Positions 19,660-31,490 of a stretch of DNA of 35,992 bases are shown here, in pieces. Position 1 is the stretch's first letter, and every line of letters starts with the position of its first letter. This DNA is from Hofstenia miamia (Eukaryota > Xenacoelomorpha > Acoela > Hofsteniidae): the NCBI GenBank assembly GCA_900660155.1, contig CABFPE010000126.1, positions 294,962 through 330,953 of the forward strand. The letters are read 5' to 3'. The notes under the pieces are model-generated. The model saw only the letters and a program-made list of their open reading frames with translations. It had not been told where the DNA came from and did no database searches. Both the position numbers and the translations under genes were made by a program.

Positions 19660-22600
19660 AATTCGATGCACACAGTCTTGTATCTTTGAACCGTCGTCTC
19701 AGCTTTTACAATTTCTTCTTGCAGTCTCCTGCTGACTTCATTTTCATCACTGAAACCTGGCTTGATCCTGCCATTACTGATAGTGTTGTTTTTCCCAACT
19801 CTACTCTTAAAGTTTTTTCTCGTATGGATCGATCCAGTGGTCGCCATGGTGGTGTTCTCATTGCCTCTCGTCTTCCTAACCTTGACATCCGTCCCATTTC
19901 TTTCGATTCATTATCCTTCGATTTCTGTTGTGGTTGTGCTGTTGTTCTCAGTGACCACATTGTTTCTCTGCTCTGCGTTTACAACCCTCCTTCGAAAAGT
20001 GCCTTTCGCATTCCCATTGCTGATTTATCATCTATGTTCGAGTCTTTTCATGACCAGTCTACCTACCTCTCTCGTCACCTTGGCTTTTCCATTCGTCCTC
20101 ATTTTCTTGTTTGTGGTGACTTCAATCTTCCTAATGTCTGCTGGAATGCGTTCGACTCTACTGACACTTATGAGTCTGCAGTTTTAGAAGTTTTTGCCTG
20201 CTATTCTCTTGAACAACTTGTATTTTCTCCTACTTCCAGCTCCTCTCTGCTTGATTTGGTTCTGTGCTCTCACCCCGATTATATATTTGACATATCTGTA
20301 ATCCCTGTTCCTGCTAAACTGTCAGATCACTCATTTGTCAGTTTCAATCTGTTTGTCAACTATNTCTCTCGTCCCTTGGGTTTTCCCTTTCGCCCTCTTT
20401 TTTTGTTTTGGGGTGATTTAAATTTCCCAAATGTCTGCGGAAATGCGTTCGACTCAACTGACATTTATGAGTCTGCATTTTTAAAATTTTTTCCCTGCTT
20501 TTCTTTTAAAAAATTTGTTTTTTCCCCTATTCCCAGCCCCTCTCTGTTTGTTTGGTTTTGTGCTCTCCCCCCCTTTTTATTTTTTACATATCTGAAAACC
20601 CCTTTCCCTGAAAACCTTTCGTTAATTTTTTTGTAATTTTTAAACTTTTTTGAAAATTTATTTTCCCCTCTGCAAAACCGGGTGCCCCCAAAAATGCCCG
20701 ATTTAACAGTGACTTTCTGGCACTTAATGCTGCTCTCTCATCTTCACTGCCCTTTTTTGGTGATTTCCTTTTCATTTGACGTTTGGTTCATTTTTTTTCA
20801 TAAATTTTTTTTTTTTTATTTTCCTCGTGGGGGGAAAAAGCGTGTTTCTTTTCCTTTCTTTTTTTCGCCCCTTACGGTGCATTCCCTTAAAAAAATTGGA
20901 TCTTACAAACGCCATTCTGGTACTACTGCTACTCCGAAGCTTGCTTCTCTCACAGAAGATGTTTTCAATTTTATGGAACTTGACAAAGTCTCTTTTCTGT
21001 CCCCAGCTTCTCGTCCGTTTCTCTCCAAGACTCTTATTCCTTCCTGCTTTCTTTTCATCCCAAGCCGGAGCCCCCAATTTTGAGAGGAACCTTTTTTTCT
21101 GCTACTCTGCCCGGGAAAAGGCTGATCTTTTAAACGCGTTTTTTCCCTCAAATTTCTCTGTCCCTGTCCCCATGTCCCCGGGCCCCCCTGCTCCCCCCCC
21201 CCTAATCCGCTTTGTGATATGGTCTTCAGCGCCCATGATATTTTCTCTCATGCTTAAATTTTGCAAGTTGTCTGGTCCTTGTTATCCTGACGGTGTTCCT
21301 TCCTTTGTAATTCATGAAACCTCCTCCACGCTTTCTATCCATTTAAAGCATCTTTACTCCTTCATTTGCTCCACTAAGCGCTATCCCGCCTGTTGGAAGA
21401 CATCTTGGATTTCTCCGCTGTTAAAATCTAATCAGCTTCCCTCCTCGCAGGTCACGTCCTACCGCCCAATAGCTATTCTATCTCGACTGTCTATCATCTT
21501 TGAACGCCTTGTTTTTCGTTATGTATTTCCAAAAATTCGTCACCTCATCTCTTCTTCTCAGCATGGCAAGGCTTCCCAGCCTGGCAACGATTACCAACCT
21601 GCTCACTCTGATCGAAAACTGCTACTTTCACTCTGATAGTAATGATCCTGGTTGTATTATCTTTCTTGACATCTCAAAAGCGTTTGATCGCCTCCCTCAT
21701 TCCATTCTGCTTGACAAGTTACGTGTATTTGGTTTTGATGTGGATTTCATCGAACTGTTCCAGTCTTACCTGCGTAATAGCCACCAGTGTATCAAAATCA
21801 ACTCGTCTATCTCTTCTCCTGTCCCCGTTACTAGTGGTGCCCCTCAAGGCTCAGTGTTTGCTGTTCTTTTCTTCCTCGTTGCCATTAACGACCTCCCTCA
21901 TTCTGTTCTCAACTCGTCTTGCCTGCTGTATGTCGACGACACTGCGATTTTTGATTTTGGTTGGTCTTTTGCTTCGAACATTTTTTCTGATCTTGAGCAC
22001 TTGTCTACTTGGTCCTCTGTCAACCATCTTGATTTTAGCACTACCAAGACATGTGGTATTTCCTTTTCTGTGGCTCCCCCTTCTGATTTGCCTCTACCTG
22101 TGAACTTTGCGCCTCATCACACTCATCTTGGAGTTCAACTTGCTGCAAACTTAAATTGGACTGGACATGTGTCTTTGCGTCTCCGCAAAGCTAATTCCTC
22201 GCTATTTGCCCTTTTCCGTAATGTTCCTTTTAATACCTCGTCCGCTGTGAAGCTCTCTTTGTTCAAGTCCATTCCTCGCGCCATTCTTCTCTACGCGTCT
22301 CCTTGTTGGTGGCCTTCTCGTGCTTTGTTCCACTCCATGGAACGTTTCCAGAAACGCGCTTTCAAATGGATTTCCTCTTTGGACTATAAAGACGCTCTGC
22401 TGAAATTCTCCACTCTCCCGCTGTCACTCTACTTCCATGCCTGTGATCTCCTTCTGTTCAATCGACTACTGACTCGCAAATTGGATCTTGATCCTTTTGA
22501 TTTCATTAAGTTCTCCAATTCCTGCTGCACTCGCTCTGATGATGTTGTCACCTTCTCCATTCGTCGTACAAAGAAACATCGCACCCTTCACTCGTTTTTC

Positions 22601-22877
22601 AATCGTGCTTGTACTGCTGCTAATTACATCTTGACTCGCAACCCTCCAACAGCGATTGATTTCTTTTCTCCGCCACCGAGCTTCAAGAAATCTTTGATGG
22701 CTTTCCTCTTTGCTGAGCCCTTCTCCAACTTCGCCTACTCTTCCATTTGCTCCTATTTCATCTCCTGTGACTGTCCTCGCTGCCGTAAAACTTGACTTGT
22801 TTTTATTTCTTGTTGTGTATGCCTTCAGCGGCTAAATAAAGTCATTGATTATTATTATTATTATTATTATTATTATT
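19660..22877 (+). mobile_element. 5'-truncated LINE (CR1/L2/Jockey-type) with endonuclease and reverse transcriptase
   Basis: The element starts within the apurinic-type endonuclease: an AHSL block, then ITETWLDP, RHGGVLIAS, CGDFNLPNVCW and KLSDHSFVSF (catalytic S-D-H). After a badly read stretch the RT follows: SYRPIAILS, SSQHG, DISKAFD at 21668-21688, GAPQGS at 21836-21853, YVDDT at 21929-21943, then HLGVQLAANLNWTGHV and a long C-terminus ending in CDCPRCRKT with a stop at 22793-22795. AATAAA is at 22835-22840 and the element ends in an (ATT)n tail at about 22850-22877, a 3' microsatellite end typical of several LINE clades. The coding strand is strikingly pyrimidine-rich and less AT-rich than its surroundings. 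A frameshift lies near 21.57 kb. The long open frames suggest a fairly young copy. The clade is left open. Confidence 0.92.
20068..20675. other. Assembly artefact: unmerged overlapping reads around a single N
   Basis: About 296 bases before the lone N at 20364 are repeated right after it (20365 to about 20672), with errors typical of a poor trace: C and T runs are lengthened and isolated bases lost. The repeated block carries the same endonuclease residues (DSTD.YES). Poor-quality sequence continues to about 20.88 kb and again near 21.1-21.2 kb (long C runs). Confidence 0.9.
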
Positions 22878-24592
22878 GTTTACCTTACAGTTTGCACTAA
22901 ACAAATGTATATATTTCGAAAAGATCAGGGATGTTTATGTTGGTTTTAATACTATTTACGCTGTACTGTAATCCTTCCATAATAATAGGATTTTCGCAGT
23001 TTCCGTATTATTTTTCCGTGCTATCGTTTAGATGACATTTATCAAACGTTCAATTGTTGACAGTACAGAATTTGTGTTGACTAATTCAACATTTAGAGTT
23101 TGGTAATTTTAACACATCCGCACTTTATATAATGAATATTATTTCATAAAAGTAATTAATGAGATATACGGTAAGGTAAAATGATGTATATGCAAGTGGG
23201 AGGCACAATGCCCCTCTTCAGATTAAAAATAAAATATAAAAAATACAATCGCCATTAAGTGTTAAACCACTCATCTGCAGAAATTATACTGCAAAGATGT
23301 TCAAGAAATATAACTTTGATTTTTAGCACTAAACTCATAATTGCATAATTGTGAATTCAAATTGTTATGTAATTTTTAAGCAGAAATTTAGTTTATATAA
23401 TATTCCCTGTGAAAGGTTATCCTAAAAACTTTCTCAATAGATATGCACGCTATGTAAATTATAGTTAAAAATTCAAATTCAGAGTAAAAAATTTAGTGCA
23501 TTCCAAAAGTTTTTGCATAAATGCATTCCCTTATTGTCTTCAAAATATCCCCACTCAAATGTTGTTAAAATCTCTTAATGTTTTCAAATCTTCTGAATAA
23601 ATTCCTACACAAAATTTAGAGTAAGCTAAGTTTTTGATCATGAATTCAATTTTTCTTTAGAACAAACAGTCGAATTTTACCTTGTTTCGTCGTAGCAATA
23701 TTGTTTTCATACTTCTTTGCTTACTGCTTTCATTAAAATGAACAGTATTTAAATTTTAAGGCATGACAAAATTACTGATAATATATGTTTTAATCATATT
23801 ATTTGGAATTATTACTGCAATACTTGACTTTCATTTTTTTTCTGATTTTGCAACCTCTGATTATTGCTCTTGAACCGCTGCATCTATTAATTTTATCACT
23901 GCCTCTTTCATTTCTATCATGCCCTTCTGCAAATGCATATATATATCCTATTCTTTCCGAGTAAGTTTAAATATAGAACTTATATGATCCTCATTTGCTT
24001 CGCAGAAGTCAAATTTAATCATTTCAAGCAAAACCGTTGTTTATAAATTATATTTAGTAAACTTAGGTCAACAAAACTGGTATTGTTTAATTTAGCACTA
24101 TCACAACTCGCCTTCTGCGAGCATCGATCATCGAGTAATACTTTACAATTTCTTAATTGCATTGATTCTATATATTGTTTAGTTTATGATTCAACATTTT
24201 GGCGAATTCCCTCTTTATAAATTGTCTTTAATTTCAAATAGCAAAATTCATCTCCTGTCACTCATAAATTTGCTTCATAAGCTGTAGCGTTATTATATTT
24301 ACATTTATTTCTCAATTTGCTAAATATTACCATAAGCAAGACAGTAGTGTTAAATTAACGTCGTTAACTTAAGTAGCTTTTATTCTGTTTATCCTTGTAA
24401 ATTCTCTGTACTTTCAGTCTGTAAATATTATTTACAAAATATATACAAATAGTGACATAATATATACAACATATTTACAAAACTGATATATACAGATATG
24501 TACAAATAAAATAAACAAAGCTAAAACAATAATTAAAATAAACAAAAATATTAATCAGTTAAAAGTAGGAAGGGAAACAAAAATGATATATT
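22878..24592. other. AT-rich noncoding stretch
   Basis: No supported gene, RNA or element. The last part may include the 3' untranslated end of the minus-strand LINE that follows. Confidence 0.4.
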
Positions 24593-25200
24593 CTAATAAT
24601 TTCGCCATATATTCAGTTTGTTCGAATATCCAAATTTGAATTGGTTGGCAAGCAGGTTTTGTTTTAATAATTTTTTAAATATTTTAAAGTTAGGTGCGTT
24701 ACGTATATTAGAATCTAGTTTGTTCCATAGCCTACTGGTGTTGGTTGTAAACGAATCTTTCCAATATTTATTTTTAATTTGATAGTTATTAATATAATTA
24801 TTTGCTCTTTTGTTATAGCTGAGATATTTGTCATCATTACGATTTCCTTTCACACACTTGTACATTTGAATCAGACTGGAATATATCGTGATGAACGTGG
24901 GTGAAAGTATTGATTCTTTGTTTACGTAGTCAGCAACTTCATGTTTGCTAACATCAAACATTGTGCATATACACCATTTATTAAACATCCTATTTAGTCG
25001 TCCCTTCTGTGCAATACTTAAGCTATTCAATAGTATGCATGCATATCTGTAGTGACTTAACACAAATGCGTCAACAATTATTTTGCTTTTAGTTATCTGT
25101 TTAATTTGTTTTAGGTAGTGTATGCCAGCTGTCATCTTTTTAATCTTCCTTCGAACAAACTTATCAAACTTGAAGCGTGTGTCTATGTCTACCCAAACGT
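24593..25200 (-). pseudogene. LINE reverse-transcriptase C-terminal fragment
   Basis: A 180-codon open frame (24593-25135), continuing upstream in frame to about 25.2 kb with VWVDIDTRFKFDKFVRRKIK. This is the post-catalytic part of a LINE RT: a D-x-R-x-x-F-x-x-F block, MTAGIHYLKQI, SHYRYACILLNSL (in place of the usual LLY...LW), then SRLWNKLDSNIRNAPNFKIFKKLLKQNLL at the C-terminus, the usual R-LWN-LP..I....F..FK..L pattern. The RT core is missing upstream. The open frame is long for a fragment, so insertion or truncation may be fairly recent. Its sequence differs from the LINE at 19.66 kb, which points to another family. Confidence 0.75.
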
Positions 25201-28200
25201 TAAGTAATACAAAGAAATGACTATTTTTACATTACCAGAAAATGACTGATGTTAATATAATCATTTGATTTCAGAAAGATCCAAACTGCTAGATGTTTCA
25301 CATCAAACTTTACATTTCGTGTCGGGTTCGGGTTTATGCTAAAATCATATTGTCACACTCTAGTCTAAGTGTATGATGATAAGTAGAGAAATTGAAGTGA
25401 TAAGTCAATCAAAATACTATAATTTGAAATAATGTTGTTATTTACATTATTTTGTATCCTGGATCCACCGCTGTACAATTTTTTAGAAAAATTTGATAAG
25501 GTATAAAACTGATCCTCATCTGAATGTTCTTTGAATTAGTTTTCGTGTATTTTTTGCATTAATATTATTACCAGGCGCGCTTCTAGAGGAGAAACAGATG
25601 TTTTCAAAGCCATATTTCAAGAATTGAGGCAGCCACTTTTTCACCATCAGATTTTGGTCTCTCATTGATTAGTTATATCAAATCAAAATTATACAAAGGA
25701 CTTGACCAGACTTAACCTTTCTCTCGTTTTTATCTTTATGAAAGACAACGTTTGAATTTCTACTCAATTCCTGATTGCTATAATCTTCTCATTAGCCGCC
25801 CTTCTTTTTATAAAATAAAATAAATTAAAATGTATTTGCTAAATTCTAGTGCATGACATTTAATATATTGATCAATATTGCACTGCTGTCCTTTGAAGGA
25901 AGAAATTGCTTTGGAGTGCATGATATGTCCGTATATTGCAAAAAATGTTTTTTTGTTGTTGTCTTTCAACATTATTTGTAAAAAAATTTGAGCACATGAA
26001 GGGACAGATTGTCAACTATTTTGTTGTTAACTCTCACAATAAATGCACATGTCGTCATATATACACAAAATAAAACTGCATTTAAAATAAAAAATGGAAA
26101 ATAGGACTTATCACTAATCAGGTTCGTTTATTGGTAGTACTTCTAAAAAAGATAATAGATAGAGTGTCCAAAGAAAAAGAAATTACCAAGGGCCAACAAA
26201 AATGTTTGGCGTGCCGGTTTGTGGATAGTATTCTGCAGCAAAGAAAATTTTCTTAGCCGTAGCCAGTCGTGTAAAATAAATTTTGAATTTAGCCGTAGCT
26301 GACCGTTAGCCATGATAGTTTTGCCATGGTCGGAGCTTTTTATTACTACAGTACAGTACTGTAATTTTCAATGCAACGATTAAAACGTTCCCATAGTGCG
26401 AACTAAAGAATATCGTAAAACAACAATAGAAATAATAATCACAGAAACAAATTGTTCATCATAATGTTCACAACATTTTAAAACGAGCGGATAACAGAAA
26501 GTTTTCACATCCTACTAAGCACTCTTTCACATCTATTTTCTTTTTCAGGTGTAGCCTGTAATTGCCTGGCAATTAATGTACCTTCCATTTTCCAATAACG
26601 TATTGTCAGGTATTAATAATCGAACAGACATCACCAGTCAATCACTCTTAATTAAACGTCAAAAGCGAAACAATGTGTAATCGAAGTACGAATTGGTACT
26701 TTCAGTAAGGGATTTTAGCCGACATTTTGACGGTAAGATAAAATCGTTCGCCGCAATCGGCAATAAGCATGAAGTATTTCATACTTATTAACATGAATAT
26801 GGGTCTCAAAATAGGGTCTTTTATAATTGAAGCATGTAGAGCAAGAACACATTTTGTGCAATTTTATTCGAAACGAGAAGTCGCCTTTTTAGTTTACGTT
26901 CGTATCTTTGCTTATGTAGTGTCGGTTAGCGGTTTCTTCATGAAGCCATAATAATCAAAAACAGGGTCATGTCACTTGTTTTACACCCACCCAACACCAT
27001 GTAGTTCATCTTCACACAATTCTAAAGCAATCGATTTGGTAAATAAACGAATGGACAACCACGGTTTTTATTCAAAATTCTTTACAATTTTAGAAATAAA
27101 CGTCAGTATCACATGTATATTGACATATGTCCCATTTTGATAATGTTGCGTCAAGTCATTGCCCACTTGGGGTTTGATCATAGTATTATTTAACACTTGG
27201 AATTTATATTAGGCACTACCAGATCTGTAGTTATAATGGTACAAATACGAAGTAAGATTTTTACATTTATATTTTTTAAAATTCAATAACTTTTTATAAT
27301 TTACAAAGTAGCATGAAGAAGTTTTTTCTGCTAGCATTAAAAAAGTCTTTCTCCACCAAACTTGAATAATACTGCTAACCGTTTTCTGTTGTCTACAGCT
27401 TAGATCTATAGATGAAAACTTTATTCTGATGGCATTTGCCTCTTCCTCAAACGGACCCCATCACTTTCACAGTATTAGAAACTCCACTGATTATTACAGT
27501 ATTTGCCTAATAAGCACATTGCTGGAAAATTGCGCTATCAATTGGAATAGATAAAAGCTAGGTATACGATTGGGTTTATTTTTACTTTACACTAGTATTT
27601 TATCTTGCTATCTATAAATAGAACTATGTTTGAATAACAAACACATGCTTTAAACAAAGCAAAGTTTAACAAGTCTACCACTATAGTAACAACGCAAAAT
27701 GTATTTTACATCATACAATTTTAAAGTTATGCTAATGCTTATTGACAAGAACTAGGCAAATTTAAAATGCTAACAAAAAACGTCATCTAGTTAAATTCAC
27801 GGCTTTTAGTCACCCACAAGCCCCGAATGCTGAGTCGAAATCCAAACATTTTTTCTCTTCAATTTGTATAAACCGAAAAAAATTATTCATTAAGCTTGAA
27901 TATTTCAACATATTCTTTGGCAATTCTTTCATTCTACTTGGTCTAGTTCTAAGCCAATTGACATAAATCTTTCTTGATTGTAAACATGTCATGGAAGTAG
28001 GTCAACGAAAATCAACACAACCCACACATTTGCTAATTTTGACAATTTGATAAAATACAATAAAACGTACCATACAGAAAAAACATGTCAATTAAAATTG
28101 ATCTACACCCATTTTCTAGATTTTAGATACAATACTTGTTCACAAACTTTCATAGGTGTGCAGGCATTTACTACTTAGTGTGATTGGTTCAACTCCTGAA

Positions 28201-28349
28201 TTACATACCCATTTTGAGGTATTCTCAATCAACTCTAACTCGAAGCCAATACCCAATAAACAAAAAAAAACGTTTTGTATCTGTCTTATAATAGTATAAC
28301 ACTTTGCAAGACATCTAATCTATGTCTTCTAAACGTCTTATAAAACACC
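25201..28349. other. AT-rich noncoding stretch
   Basis: No supported genes over about 3.1 kb. Around 26.2-26.35 kb there are three copies of TTAGCCGTAGC or a variant, and a small palindrome TACAGTACTGTA. Open frames at 26769-26951 and 27810-27992 show no motif. Confidence 0.45.
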
Positions 28350-30757
28350 ACCAAATAATATTTTGTATCACCCTAGTATTAATAGTATTCTTCAAATCCT
28401 CAATTATAGTTTCCAATATTACAATTCATTTTGGAAAAAGAAGACCATTATATTTGACAAATTATCTGTAGTTATATGTGGTGATTTCAACATGCCTGAA
28501 ATCAATTGGGATACATTTTATTCACAAAATGCATCCGATAAAGCATTTATTGAGTTTGTAATGAAACATGATTTTGAACAAATTATTGATTTCCCAACAC
28601 ACACTTATGGAAATTCTTTGGATTTCATATTTAGCAAAAATAAAAATCTCCAAATATTTCACCAAATTGAACCTATAGATAATTTTTCTGATCATGCTGC
28701 CATCATCATAAAATTTACAGTTGAAAAATCAATTGCTAATCGGCTGATGATTTTATGATAAAATTTAACAACTCTGAAATGAAATTCTCTTATGCTCAAT
28801 ATAGTGTCCAAGAAATAGCTTCAGCTTTAGTTTATCTTGAGGTGTCCTTAGGGGATAATTTAAATATTCACCTTAAAGATTGGAATGATGCATTTTCTAT
28901 ATCATACGTTCCCAAAAGCCTGTTAAGCGTAAGAAAATAATAGATTTTCCAAGCTATGTCAGTTCTCATTCAATTCACTTACTAAATAAATCCTTTGGCA
29001 CTTACAAATTATTATTGTAAATCGCCATTTCCACTCACTAAAACAAAGATTTTTAGTTTATCTAACGAATTAATTCAATCCACAGCGCTAGATAAAATTA
29101 TATATATTAAAGAATTCTCTGATTTATCTTCAATTAATTACTGCTATAAATTATTGATATTTTTAAAGAACGTTTCTTTGCCAACACCAATGTTCTGGAA
29201 GGACATTGCAGCTAATTCTGATATTTGTAAAGCAAATCATTTTAAAGAATAGTTTTAATCTATATACTCTCCATTAGCTTGCATTGAAGATAATGTTTCA
29301 ATAAAAAATAACAAAATAAATATAATTGACATAAATTTGGAAGATGTTATAAAGCAACTTCACCTTTTGAAACTACATGACTGTGGTCCTGATAACTTGC
29401 CCAATGTTTTCTAAGAAAATATGCTAAAGAAATTGATCAGCATTTACTCAATATATTTAAAACAATTTTGTATTCCAGCGTATTTCCGAACATTTGGAAA
29501 CATCATTTTTTGCCCTATACATAAGCGCGGAAATCATAATTTAATTGATAACTATCAACCTAATAGTATACTTCCCAAAACATCTTTAGTTTTTGAAAGA
29601 ATAATTTTCGATTCAATTTATCCTTTTGTTCGTTCTAAATTATATACGATTCATCATGGATTTATTAAGAAAAGATCTTCTACTAAACAACTTCTGATGC
29701 TCCTTGATAACATTAACAATATCTTAAAAATCATGAAAATACATATATTCTATATTTTGATTTTGCGAAAACATTCGATTCTGTGCCTCACAATCGTTTA
29801 TTGTTAAAATTACCTCGATTTGGAATTGGAGGAAGCCTTTTGAAATTATTTAGATCATACCTTGAAGATCGATTTCAATGCGTTACTATCAATGAATTTA
29901 AAACTAACCCTCCGTTAGTAGCTAGTGGTATTCCACAGGGATCTGTCTTAGGACCACTGTTATTTATTATTTTTATTAATGATCTACCTGACCCTTACTT
30001 GTTTAGTTTTCCGTACTTATTTGATTACGATCTTTAGATTATATCTAATAGTGAAATAGACATCAGAAAAGACTACATTTCTCTCTTAAATTAGAGAAAA
30101 AAAGTGGAATGAAATTTAATATCATTTAATAATGCGAATTTATCAGCACACTATCATTTGATATAGTTTTCAGTAACAAAGTCTTAATTCAGTAAAATAT
30201 CTTGGTATTAACATTTCCAATGATTTAAGTTGGTCAACGCACGTCTCATATAGATTAAAGCGGCGAAGGTATAGAATAGGGTGCACGAAATAAACACCAA
30301 TATAGTGTATAAAACAATTAGATATACACCCGATAACTTTACATAATTGACCAAATTCGTAGCACGCGGAAGCACGCGATAGTACGACGTATATATTTAA
30401 GGATATTAGCAAAGAAAACTTGAAATTCATAAAATAATTAACTGTTATTAAAGAAATTACAAGATATAAAACTATATTTATGCAAATCCATACATTTTTA
30501 GAGTAAATTATGTGCTTATTTGAGATGTTTAAATTGGAACTTTTATGCTTTGCATTTTCAGAGAATTTGTTTTCCCGATTTGTATTTATTTCCACATTTT
30601 AATTACTGATTAGTACAACCGAATTTATGGCTAGGGTGATCGCTTTGCATACACTTTAATGCATAAATATGCATTCCGCTATTGTTATAAATATATTTTG
30701 AATAGTGCCTGTCATATTTATTGATATTTTTTTTTCATTTGTAATAATAATAAAGTC
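28350..30757 (+). pseudogene. LINE remnant with endonuclease and reverse transcriptase, inactivated
   Basis: Plus-strand blocks in LINE order but spread over several frames: endonuclease VVICGDFNMPEINW (GDFN at 28480-28491), DFPTHTYGNSLDFIF and DNFSDHAAII (catalytic S-D-H); linker with LHDCGPDNLPNVF near 29.38 kb; RT with CPIHKRGNHNLIDNYQPNSI, HGFIKKRSSTKQLL, PHNRLLLKL and GIPQGSVLGPLLFIIFINDLP (PQGS at 29933-29944). The catalytic Y-A-D-D position reads FDYD near 30.02 kb, and later SVKYLGINISNDLSWSTHV at about 30.2 kb. Homology is lost after about 30.27 kb. AATAAAG at 30749-30755 followed by (TAC)n may be its 3' end, leaving some 480 bases of unrecognised sequence between. Many stops and frameshifts; inactive. 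Confidence 0.82.
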
Positions 30758-30790
30758 TTTTTACTACTACTACTACAACTACTACACTTC
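30758..30790. repeat. (TAC)n microsatellite at a LINE tail-to-tail junction
   Basis: ACTACTACTACTAC and then ACAACTACTAC lie between AATAAAG on the plus strand (30749-30755) and AATAAAG on the minus strand (complement of 30796-30802), so the tract looks like the shared 3' tails of two opposed LINEs. Confidence 0.65.
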
Positions 30791-31490
30791 AAATACTTTA
30801 TTTAAAAGTAATTCTAAAAACTACAAATGAAACAATCATGAATAGTTAAGTAACAGGAAAATTTTGCGAATATTCTTTTCTGTTGTCACTTAAGTTAAAA
30901 AGTAGCATTGAATTTCTTTTTTTGACATTGAATTTTCTTTAAATTCGTATGGCAAACAATTAAAGATCTCTGATGCTTGTATAAAAAAAGATTTGGGAGC
31001 ATAAGTGTTTTTCCTTTGCTCCAATTTAATGTACTTTTTTGTCTTGAGTTGTTTATCATTGGTTCCATTAGGAAAAGCAACACTTTTACCAGAGGTAACC
31101 AAAATAAAGTATAACTATGTTAAGTACAATTCATATTTGGTTGGCTTTAGGATGAGAAATTGCTTTATAATAGTGGCTAACATGCGAGAACTTAGGAGCA
31201 TCGGCAACAAGTCCAATGCCCAGTTAGACATTGTGTCAATTTTGTTCCATTTCGTGATCACGAATTCTAAGCTTAAATTGGCCCGAATAATCTATTTTTA
31301 ATGAGGTATGCAACATGAAAAATTGTGATTTGCTGATATTTAGATGAAGTTGGTTTCTATCGAACCAATGTTTCACTTCAATGAGATCAGCTATTAAAAA
31401 TTTTTTGCACATGAGATTATTGAAGCAACTAGAGTAGATGCAAGTATCATCTGCATATTGTATTATGTTACAATGTTACAATTTATATAT
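30791..31490 (-). pseudogene. LINE reverse-transcriptase remnant (3' part)
   Basis: Minus-strand reading starts near 31.48 kb with NIIQYADDTCIYSS (YADDT at 31443-31457), then DLIEVKHWFDRNQLHLNISKSQF, the usual stretch after the catalytic box. A later part (30890-31102) gives LEQRKNTYAPKSFFIQASEIFNCLPYEFKEN and a stop at 30890, a typical LINE C-terminus. The part between (about 31.1-31.25 kb) is only weakly similar and broken by stops; the sequence normally lying between these blocks is shortened, so part is deleted. AATAAAG on the minus strand (complement of 30796-30802) and a (GTA)n run make a plausible 3' end. Inactive. Confidence 0.75.

Noticed and set aside
20365..20636. Tandemly duplicated endonuclease domain in the LINE
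   Set aside because: The second copy follows a lone N and shows bad-trace errors, so it is an assembly artefact and not a real duplication.
19762..22103. Hydrophobic plus-strand frames at 19762-20187 and 21642-22103
   Set aside because: Off-frame readings of the LINE; their hydrophobicity reflects its pyrimidine-rich coding strand.
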